A stretch of 6,622 bases of DNA from Clostridiales bacterium (GTDB lineage Bacteria; Bacillota; Clostridia; Peptostreptococcales; JAAYPU01), in NCBI GenBank assembly GCA_012519645.1, contig JAAYPU010000348.1, positions 1-6,622 of the forward strand, read 5' to 3'. Below the pieces are notes generated by a model. It made no database searches, was not told the DNA's origin, and saw only the letters and a program-made list of their open reading frames with translations. Shown piece after piece: positions 1-5,857 of this stretch. The stretch's first letter is position 1; every line of letters begins with the position of its first letter. Position numbers and translations under genes: made by a program.

Positions 1-23
1 ATAAAAGATGGCATGAATAATAA

Positions 24-52
24 TGGATAAATATAATATCCGGTATTATAAT
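24..52 (+). promoter_or_regulatory. Candidate sigma-A promoter for the diguanylate cyclase gene
   Basis: A perfect -10 TATAAT lies at 47-52. Seventeen bases upstream is TGGATA at 24-29, which matches 4 of 6 bases of the TTGACA consensus. Transcription would start near 59 and give a leader of about 84 nt before the start codon at 143. The region is very AT-rich, so TATAAT-like hexamers also occur at 32-37 and on the opposite strand at 45-50, and the choice is not unique. A TTGACA at 109-114 has no -10 at the right distance and was not used. Confidence 0.45.
32..50. repeat. AT-only palindrome, 7-bp arms
   Basis: TATAATA (32-38) and TATTATA (44-50) are exact reverse complements around a TCCGG loop. 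A run of six T follows at 59-64. It could be a weak terminator for a gene left of the window, or simply two opposed -10-like elements. The stem has no G-C pair, so stable hairpin formation is doubtful. Confidence 0.35.
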
Positions 53-71
53 GTTTGCTTTTTTAATAATA

Positions 72-98
72 GCTAAGCACGTATATATTCGGCTTAGC
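72..98. repeat. Inverted repeat in the leader of the diguanylate cyclase gene
   Basis: GCTAAGC (72-78) and GCTTAGC (92-98) form a perfect 7-bp inverted repeat separated by 13 bases. It lies between the candidate promoter and the start codon, about 45 bp upstream of the gene. It could be an operator for a dimeric regulator or a small hairpin in the 5' leader. It does not resemble a c-di-GMP riboswitch of class I or II. Confidence 0.45.
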
Positions 99-142
99 AT
101 TCACCCGGTTGACATGAGTTCTTTATAAAAAAGGCAGGCAAC

Positions 143-1693
143 ATGATGGAAAGCATTAGAAGTAAATACATAAAATTTATTATAGTTGTTTTGTTGTTAA
201 TGGCTGTTATCATAAGCTACATATATATGGTATCGCTCGGAAAGGTTGAGCGTACATATCAAAACTACGCAAAAGATAGTATAATAGATTTAAAAAAGAT
301 CTATTTAAAAGACACTGTCAATAACGTGATATTAGAAATTGAGCGTATTCAAAAGGAACATATTGCGCTTTACAAACTGATATCTAAGGGTATTGGAAAA
401 ACTTTAGATGGCTTTTATAAAGAAACAGAAGAAATGTTTTTAAAACTTAGCATAGATTTTTTTAGCAGTTCGCAAAATCAGGCAGGTTTTTCACTCTTGA
501 TTTTTCAAAAAGTTTCAGGGCAAATCGTATATAATAGCATACCGGATTCTATTATTGTAATAAATGATCCGGTTTTATCTACAAAAGAAATCGAAAACAA
601 ATTTTATATTTTTAATAAGAATGATTACGGTATTTATACCATGATTTGGGGCATTGACAAAAAATCAATCGATGAATTTATTAAAGATCAGATTCATGAT
701 GAAATTCATAGCTATAGATTTTCGAATGATGCCTATATTTGGGTAAATGAAGTCATTAATTATGAGGGCGGAGATAATTATGCCATTAGGCGCGTCCATC
801 CTAATTTGAAAGAGACGGAAGGTACATATTTATCTACAGATATGACAGATATAAAAGGTAATTTTCCGTATCTGACTGAATTGGAAGGTGTAAAAAAAGA
901 CGGGGAATTGTTCTTTAATTACTATTTTGAGAAGAAAAATAGCGACATAATATCTGAAAAGGTTACATACGCCAAACTCTATAAGCAGTATGACTGGATT
1001 ATAGCGATGGGTGTATATTTAGATGATGTTGATTATTATGTCTATCAAACTACAACCCAAAGCAGGAAAACTACCAATAATCTTATGATTACTATGTCTG
1101 TGCTAATAATTGCAGTTATTCTTACAGAATTAATATTAATGTCTTTCCTAGAAAAATGGTATAATAAAAAATTTGATAGGGTAATCAGTGAAGAAATATA
1201 CAAAGATCAGTTGACAAACACATATAATAGACGTGGTGCTCAAAAGCTTATGGAGAATGCATGGAAAGATTATTGTTATATGGGAATAAACTCATGCATT
1301 ATTATGGTAGATATAGATAACTTCAAGCAAATAAACGATAATTATGGTCACGATAGAGGGGATACGATGCTGATTAATGTATCCGATACTATGAGCAAAC
1401 AAATAAGGAGTACAGATTTATTAAGCAGATGGGGCGGAGATGAATTTTTGCTAATTTGTAAAGGGTTACAACATGATGGTGTTGTTACTCTTACCGATAA
1501 ACTTCTTTATTCTGTTTCCCAAATTGATTGCAGTGATGATACATTTAAAAATATTATAACAATATCAATTGGAACATCATTTTTTGCTGCGTCAGATAAA
1601 AATTACAGTCAGGCTATAAAGCGGGCTGATATTGCCCTTTATAAATCAAAGGATAAGGGTAAAAACCAATCCAGCATAGAATTGCTTGAGTAA
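143..1693 (+). CDS. Membrane diguanylate cyclase with Cache-type sensor and GGDEF domain
   Basis: This enzyme should make cyclic di-GMP from two GTP in response to an external signal. Residues 11-31 are a first membrane segment. Residues 32-310 form an extracytoplasmic sensor whose later part (about 193-295, with DAYIWVNEV, RRVHPNL and YDWIIAMG) looks like a Cache domain. Residues 314-336 are a second membrane segment, and about 349-514 are the GGDEF domain. That domain has the DxLTxxxNRR entry motif (355-364), metal-binding D390, FKxxND (394-399), GHDRGD (402-407), the signature GGDEF at 431-435, and the inhibitory RxxD I-site (R422, D425) exactly five residues before it. All active-site elements are present, so it should be active and subject to product inhibition. 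No EAL or HD-GYP domain is fused to it. ATG at 143 and at 146 are both possible starts; the ribosome binding site (AAGGCAGG, 131-138) is weak and spacing slightly favours 146. The gene is visibly more AT-rich than the surface-protein genes downstream. The ligand cannot be told from sequence. Confidence 0.95.
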   Translation: MMESIRSKYIKFIIVVLLLMAVIISYIYMVSLGKVERTYQNYAKDSIIDLKKIYLKDTVNNVILEIERIQKEHIALYKLISKGIGKTLDGFYKETEEMFLKLSIDFFSSSQNQAGFSLLIFQKVSGQIVYNSIPDSIIVINDPVLSTKEIENKFYIFNKNDYGIYTMIWGIDKKSIDEFIKDQIHDEIHSYRFSNDAYIWVNEVINYEGGDNYAIRRVHPNLKETEGTYLSTDMTDIKGNFPYLTELEGVKKDGELFFNYYFEKKNSDIISEKVTYAKLYKQYDWIIAMGVYLDDVDYYVYQTTTQSRKTTNNLMITMSVLIIAVILTELILMSFLEKWYNKKFDRVISEEIYKDQLTNTYNRRGAQKLMENAWKDYCYMGINSCIIMVDIDNFKQINDNYGHDRGDTMLINVSDTMSKQIRSTDLLSRWGGDEFLLICKGLQHDGVVTLTDKLLYSVSQIDCSDDTFKNIITISIGTSFFAASDKNYSQAIKRADIALYKSKDKGKNQSSIELLE

Positions 1694-1708
1694 TAAAATA
1701 AAAGGAGC

Positions 1709-1736
1709 AAAAAATCCTTACCTATAATAGGTAGGG
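1709..1736 (-). terminator. Intrinsic terminator of the MFS-LuxR gene, in the convergent gap
   Basis: A hairpin at 1716-1736 has TACCTA and TAGGTA arms around a TAA loop, extended by a G-U pair and two C-G pairs to a 9-bp stem. Read on the minus strand it is followed, after one base, by six U (complement of A at 1709-1714), the standard arrangement for a rho-independent terminator just past the minus-strand stop at 1751. On the plus strand a T6 run at 1747-1752 lies about 10 nt beyond the stem, so it may act only weakly for the diguanylate cyclase gene. Confidence 0.75.
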
Positions 1737-1750
1737 GGTGAGAATATTTT

Positions 1751-3094
1751 TTAGTTTTCCCTAAATCTCATTGTTAGTGTAGTTCGGTTGGAGCAGCCCG
1801 TCTTTTTAAGGATATTACCTACATGATATTTTACTGTACTCTCCGAAACATAAAGAGCTCCTGAAATTTCAAGATTGGAAAGACCCTGTACAATAAGCCT
1901 GAAAACCTCGCTCTCTCGCCTTGAAAGTGTGTATTTGTTTTCAAAGGTTTCGTATTGTTGCTGTTTCCTTTCGCTTTCAGTCATAGTTGAATTGTAGAGT
2001 TTATTATATAGAGAAAAGAACATGAGAATTACGATAACAAACAAAATACTTGCTACTAATACTAGTGGCATAATGCTTTCAGATAGTAGAACCCCTCCTA
2101 ATGTACCAAAGGAGTCCCCAGTACGTCCCGCCATAAGACCGAAGGCTGCAAGAGGGAGAAATGATGCCTTCTTTGATGATATATCAGAAAAAACAACAAC
2201 TCGATAGACCGAAAAAAATCCAAAAAATACATATCCGATGATCCATAGAAGCACACTGTACCCGGGTTTATTAATTAAAGCAAATGAAATAAATGCAAAA
2301 GAGAGTGCAGCAACACAGCAAATGGCACCATATCTTCGGTTTATATCATTAATAAAGCCTGCGGCGATAAGACCTATAGCATAAAAGGCTCTTGAAAACT
2401 CAAGGTTGATTACATCTGAAATATCCGAAGCGGGGAAATAAAACCCCAGATTTTTTACCAGGGATAGTAAAACAAGCACTATAAAAATATTAATCAATGA
2501 TTTTGTATTAAAGTTATCTGTTGAAGATGACTCAATTGGTAATACATCCTCATGGGATATCCGGGAAGTTATAATCAGAGTTGCTCCAATCAACACTAAA
2601 TATACAATTACAATGCCATCCATATTGAGAAATTTTCTGCCCAAAGGCAGGGATAGTAACCAGCTTCCGATACTCCCAAAGGCATAACCAAAGCCAAAAA
2701 CACGGCCGCGATACTGTTGTGGTACATGTGAGCTTAGTAATGTCAGATAGAATCCTGCAACCATTCCGTGTAAAAGGTTCATAACAAAAGACAAACCAAA
2801 AGACAGAACATCCCATTTTGAAAGCATGGTAGCTGTAATAACAGCAGCCTCAGCAATAAGAATAATTACAAAGTAACGCTTAGCTATATTTATATCAGGC
2901 TTTCTACGTACTGCAAGGGCAAAAAGTACCATTCCTGATATCTGCAGCAGATAACCTATAAAAACATGATAAATATCAATATCTAATGCTGTATAAGATT
3001 CCATCAAACGATAAGCTACAGAAATATATGCTGAGCCTGTCCAAAGAAAAGAGATGGCAATAATACCCAATGTATAATAAGCTGCTTTTTTCAC
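1751..3094 (-). CDS. MFS-fold membrane LuxR-family transcriptional regulator
   Basis: This 447-aa protein joins a transporter-like membrane domain to a DNA-binding domain. About twelve hydrophobic segments fill residues 5-365. The second half keeps an MFS motif-A-like loop (G241, G246, D250, R253, R254, G256). The stretches YFPASD (219-224), EFSRAFYAIG (232-241) and GRTGDSFG (323-330) match my recollection of conserved regions in this regulator type. A charged linker (about 366-385) leads to a LuxR-type helix-turn-helix at about 386-443, with LSRRESEV (390-397), GLSNLEI (404-410) and the recognition helix region TVKYHVGNILKKTG (420-433). There is no receiver or autoinducer domain, so the membrane part is presumably the sensor. 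The start is GTG at 3094, backed by AAAGGAG five bases upstream. It is transcribed away from the surface-protein operon and may regulate it and itself. Such regulators are frequent in Coriobacteriia and occur in Clostridia, often controlling adjacent genes; that role here is inference, and the ligand is unknown. Confidence 0.92.
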   Translation of the reverse strand: MKKAAYYTLGIIAISFLWTGSAYISVAYRLMESYTALDIDIYHVFIGYLLQISGMVLFALAVRRKPDINIAKRYFVIILIAEAAVITATMLSKWDVLSFGLSFVMNLLHGMVAGFYLTLLSSHVPQQYRGRVFGFGYAFGSIGSWLLSLPLGRKFLNMDGIVIVYLVLIGATLIITSRISHEDVLPIESSSTDNFNTKSLINIFIVLVLLSLVKNLGFYFPASDISDVINLEFSRAFYAIGLIAAGFINDINRRYGAICCVAALSFAFISFALINKPGYSVLLWIIGYVFFGFFSVYRVVVFSDISSKKASFLPLAAFGLMAGRTGDSFGTLGGVLLSESIMPLVLVASILFVIVILMFFSLYNKLYNSTMTESERKQQQYETFENKYTLSRRESEVFRLIVQGLSNLEISGALYVSESTVKYHVGNILKKTGCSNRTTLTMRFREN

Positions 3095-3124
3095 AAAATC
3101 TCCTTTGTTCGAAATATATATAAA

Positions 3125-3153
3125 ATTATAGCATGTCGTAATAAGCGCATCAA
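3125..3153 (-). promoter_or_regulatory. Sigma-A promoter of the MFS-LuxR gene
   Basis: On the minus strand TTGATG (3153-3148) is followed after exactly 17 bases by a perfect TATAAT (3130-3125), with an extended -10 TG (TGCTATAAT). Transcription should start near 3118, giving a short leader of about 24 nt that carries the AAAGGAG ribosome binding site (3106-3100). This is the best promoter in the window and looks able to work without an activator. Confidence 0.8.
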
Positions 3154-3196
3154 TACCGTTAAAGACTGGTGCCTGAGAATGGCTTAAATAAACAAC

Positions 3197-3229
3197 CTAT
3201 ACTAAAACTATACCTAAGCGATACTATGG
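3197..3229. promoter_or_regulatory. Three helically phased 11-bp direct repeats, candidate operator
   Basis: CTATAC at 3197, CTATAC at 3208 and CGATAC at 3219 lie exactly 11 bp apart, so all three present the same DNA face. The first and second 11-mers share 8 of 11 bases; the third shares 7 of 11 with the first. They sit at roughly -78 to -46 relative to the start predicted for the surface-protein operon, the position typical of an activator site. They also lie upstream of the divergent regulator promoter. A further CAATAC at 3151-3156 overlaps that promoter's -35 but is not in phase. The MFS-LuxR protein is the obvious candidate binder, though nothing in the sequence proves it. Confidence 0.5.
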
Positions 3230-3232
3230 ATT

Positions 3233-3243
3233 TGATTTAATCA
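3233..3243. repeat. Short palindrome before the surface-operon promoter
   Basis: TGATT (3233-3237) and AATCA (3239-3243) are reverse complements around one central T. The site covers the position where the -35 element of the downstream operon should be, and could be a regulator site. It is short and AT-rich, so chance is a real alternative. Confidence 0.25.
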
Positions 3244-3262
3244 GTCCGATTATAGGGTTATA

Positions 3263-3268
3263 TATAAT
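3263..3268 (+). promoter_or_regulatory. Candidate -10 of the surface-protein operon, no good -35
   Basis: A perfect TATAAT is found 28 bp before the chosen start codon. The hexamers at 16-18 bp spacing upstream (around 3239-3246) do not resemble TTGACA. A -10 alone with phased repeats upstream suggests activator-dependent transcription. Initiation near 3275 would leave a leader of about 21 nt. Confidence 0.45.
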
Positions 3269-3283
3269 AAAGAGTTTATGAAT

Positions 3284-3289
3284 GGAGGG
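3284..3289 (+). promoter_or_regulatory. Ribosome binding site that decides the start at 3296
   Basis: GGAGGG lies six bases before ATG 3296. An in-frame ATG at 3278 lies upstream of this site, has no ribosome binding site of its own and would fall almost at the predicted transcription start. Starting at 3296 also gives a classic signal peptide beginning MKKF. Confidence 0.85.
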
Positions 3290-3295
3290 CAAAGC

Positions 3296-5845
3296 ATGAA
3301 GAAGTTTATATCAATTCTTCTGTGTTTTATTTTATGTTTTAATCTTATGCCTGTGATAACTATAGCAACTGATAATAATCCGGGAGCATTCGAAGGTTTT
3401 GACAGTGAAAGTTCAGGGGACTATATAATCAATCAAGATTTATCAGTTACTTCAGCAGATTCAATAAGCTTAAGCGGTGGTACCGTAACAGTCAATGATG
3501 GTGTCACTCTAACCATAGCTGTAGGCGCTAGGGTAGAGTTAAGAGGTACTGAGTTTACCAATAACGGTACCATTATCATTGAAGCTGATTCAGAAGGGGA
3601 GCCTCCGGAAGATGGGCGCCTTGAAATATGGAATGATGGAGGCAGTCTCGTTAATAAAGGCCAGTTAACCATTAATGGTGGGGCTGAGTTCGTTGTTGGC
3701 GCTGAACTTTTAAACGCCGGAACAGGAACTGTAATTGTAAATGGTTTATTGCGTTTATACGACGGCGCAAAAGTAACAAACAGCGGAACATTTACAGGAG
3801 GCGATAATGGAAGGATTAATTTACAAAATCCTTCCGAGGAGAATAATGATCCCTTTCAAATAACAGACCTTTATTTTTATGAAAATGCCTCGGACGGAGA
3901 AGAGACTACCGACCTAAGCGGCGAGTTCCGTTATGATTCTGAATCCGGTAAATGGATTCGTGAAGGCGGCGATGGCGGAGGTGGCGACCCCGGCGATACG
4001 CAATATTCCATAACGCTAAATTATGATAATGAACAAGGCCGGATTACACTAAACGAGGCCTATGAAGTCGGCGGTGAATATTATTTTAATGAAAACGAAA
4101 CAGTACATGTGACTATTGAAGCTCAAGAGGGCTTTTCGATTGGAGATGTAGTTATTGATGGAGTGTCTGAAGGTGCAATCGAGAGCTATTCTTTCGAAAC
4201 CCTTGCCGCTAACCACACGGTAAGTGTTACTTTCAGCGAAGAACCTATTGGGGATGGCTCCCTACATACTATAACCGTGGTGCCTTCTGTTAACGGTGAT
4301 GTAACAGCAGTCGATCTGGTTGGCGGAGAAATTCAGGTGGAAGACGGCTATGACATTACTTTTACAGTCACGCCCGATTCCGGTTACAGGATTTCATCAG
4401 TTATTGTCACTGAAAACGGATTTGAGGATGATTGGTCCTGGAACCTTATCTACATAGGCTCCGGAAATTTTGAGTTCCCTTTGATGGAAGTTAGAAGTGA
4501 TATGATTATTGAATTTATCTTCTCTGGGCCGGATTTGGTGATGCTGGCTGAAAGTAATTTCGTAATACTGGAAGAAGAAACTGAATCTGATTTCGACATA
4601 AAATCCTCTCTTGCAAATCAGTTTGGTAGTTATGGCTATGCTCTTTTTAAAGAGGACTTTGACATAATGAATAAAGATATTGATGAAATTGATAGTACCG
4701 GATACGGGACCTTTACTTTCAAAGTATTTTTCGGAACCGAATGGTCAGATGAGATGACCGGATATATCGTAAAGGCTGCTAATGATATAATCTTCAAACT
4801 AGATGACGGAAACGGAACCGTGGTAATAGAAATTGTCAGCCCTTCATTAGATCCGAATATTGATGAGCTGGCTGTACCTGCCATGCATGCCGGAACTATG
4901 GAGGTGTTCGGGTACGGTAATCTGGTCGCAGCCCCCATGACTGATATGGAAATGGATGACGGTAAATTCATACTTCCCTTCTATCGTGGTCAGTTGCATA
5001 TCTTTAACTTCATGCCGGGAGATGGTAACGTTAATCTTTACGGTTTCTATGTCATACAAGAGGATGCGTTATGTGTAAGGGTTGATGCAAAATCCGGTGG
5101 CAGTGAGCAAAAAACTACTCAGTGGGACTTTAACCGTTATACAAATCTTACAAATGGAAATGATACCTCATATGTGTTTTTTGGAAATGACGAATTTGTA
5201 CTGTCCATACCCCCTGAAGACATAGGAGCTGCTGTAGATCTAGAAATTGAAATAGGAGAATTTATCGGTTATACCGTTGAAGAGAATGAAGACGGCACCT
5301 ACTCGGTAAACTTCCTGTCGGACTTTTATGATAACATCACAGTCAATCTAACAATCAATGGCACAGAGGACCGGCAGTTGAATATCCGCCGAGTAGGCGT
5401 TGATATTGGGGCATATATGTGGGAAGAGGACATTCCACCGCCCAATGCTGTATCTCATGGCACCCAGAATGGAACCCGTATTGATTTCTCCGGGGAAGAT
5501 AAATATAAAATTTATGGAACATATTGTATACCCGATAATGGGGATGAGGCTCCCCACGGACTTTATGTAGTATATACATGGGCAAACGGCAGCAAGACTA
5601 CGGCTATAATTACAGAGCCCTGCAATGACCCAGCCCCGATGGCCGAGGATATATTTTCAAATGGAGTTTTCCATTACGAAAACCATGCTGATGCCTGTGA
5701 CTATCTGTTATACTCAGGGCAAAATAAGGCACAGGCTCCGGTTAAGATTAATGTAACCGTTCTTAATGGCGACCCTGCTGAGGCTGATTCCTTTGCAGGA
5801 GTTATCTTTGGCTCCGGAGCGGGTGTTGAATGGACTAAGGATTAG
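3296..5845 (+). CDS. Secreted protein with beta-repeat region and two InlB B-type repeats
   Basis: This is an exported 849-aa protein of unknown exact function. Residues 1-24 are a signal peptide (MKKF, a hydrophobic core, likely cleavage after TIA). There is no lipobox. Residues about 40-185 are a run of short beta-strand units with recurring NGT, NGG and SGT turns, suggesting a solenoid-like or adhesin-type fold. A Gly/Asp linker (about 224-234) follows. Residues about 236-317 and 323-410 are two divergent InlB B-type repeats, each with a GF or GY turn (EGFSIGDVVIDG; SGYRISSVIV) and ending in a strand such as HTVSVTFSEEP. Residues 411-849 match nothing I recognise; they are acidic, rich in aromatic residues, and carry cysteines near 744, 776 and 801. 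No SLH, LPXTG, cell-wall-binding or C-terminal membrane anchor is visible, so it is either released or held by a partner. The next gene begins 12 bases later, so the two are almost certainly one operon. An adhesin or surface-matrix role is inference. Confidence 0.88.
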   Translation: MKKFISILLCFILCFNLMPVITIATDNNPGAFEGFDSESSGDYIINQDLSVTSADSISLSGGTVTVNDGVTLTIAVGARVELRGTEFTNNGTIIIEADSEGEPPEDGRLEIWNDGGSLVNKGQLTINGGAEFVVGAELLNAGTGTVIVNGLLRLYDGAKVTNSGTFTGGDNGRINLQNPSEENNDPFQITDLYFYENASDGEETTDLSGEFRYDSESGKWIREGGDGGGGDPGDTQYSITLNYDNEQGRITLNEAYEVGGEYYFNENETVHVTIEAQEGFSIGDVVIDGVSEGAIESYSFETLAANHTVSVTFSEEPIGDGSLHTITVVPSVNGDVTAVDLVGGEIQVEDGYDITFTVTPDSGYRISSVIVTENGFEDDWSWNLIYIGSGNFEFPLMEVRSDMIIEFIFSGPDLVMLAESNFVILEEETESDFDIKSSLANQFGSYGYALFKEDFDIMNKDIDEIDSTGYGTFTFKVFFGTEWSDEMTGYIVKAANDIIFKLDDGNGTVVIEIVSPSLDPNIDELAVPAMHAGTMEVFGYGNLVAAPMTDMEMDDGKFILPFYRGQLHIFNFMPGDGNVNLYGFYVIQEDALCVRVDAKSGGSEQKTTQWDFNRYTNLTNGNDTSYVFFGNDEFVLSIPPEDIGAAVDLEIEIGEFIGYTVEENEDGTYSVNFLSDFYDNITVNLTINGTEDRQLNIRRVGVDIGAYMWEEDIPPPNAVSHGTQNGTRIDFSGEDKYKIYGTYCIPDNGDEAPHGLYVVYTWANGSKTTAIITEPCNDPAPMAEDIFSNGVFHYENHADACDYLLYSGQNKAQAPVKINVTVLNGDPAEADSFAGVIFGSGAGVEWTKD

Positions 5846-5850
5846 GGAGG
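5845..5850 (+). promoter_or_regulatory. Ribosome binding site overlapping the upstream stop codon
   Basis: GGGAGG begins on the last base of the TAG stop (5843-5845) of the 849-aa gene. It lies seven bases before ATG 5858 but only one base before the in-frame ATG 5852, so 5858 is the better start. The overlap points to coupled translation of the two surface proteins. Confidence 0.8.
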
Positions 5851-5857
5851 CATGAAA

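Noticed and set aside
1..30. Possible tail of an upstream gene: frame 1 is open from the window edge to a TAA at 28-30.
   Set aside because: Only nine codons are visible and nothing identifies a protein; chance open frames of this size are expected.
109..129. TTGACA (109-114) and TATAAA (124-129) as a promoter for the cyclase gene.
   Set aside because: The spacing is only 9 bp, too short for sigma-A, and transcription would start at or after the ribosome binding site.
59..142. c-di-GMP riboswitch in the leader of the cyclase gene.
   Set aside because: The leader lacks the conserved core elements of either c-di-GMP class and is only about 84 nt with one small inverted repeat.
1701..1708. AAAGGAGC after the cyclase stop, resembling a ribosome binding site.
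   Set aside because: No start codon follows at a usable distance, and the bases directly precede the terminator hairpin.
2022..2207. Plus-strand open frame of 61 codons.
   Set aside because: It lies wholly antisense within the MFS-LuxR gene, has no ribosome binding site and codes for no recognisable protein.
3296..3380. Lipoprotein signal in the 849-aa protein, from cysteines in the hydrophobic core.
   Set aside because: The residues before Cys14 (FIL) do not fit a lipobox, and a standard cleavage site follows at TIA.
4636..5059. Minus-strand open frames inside the 849-aa secreted protein gene, with others at 3433-3672 and 5348-5585.
   Set aside because: They are antisense shadows of a gene with a clear start, signal peptide and domains.
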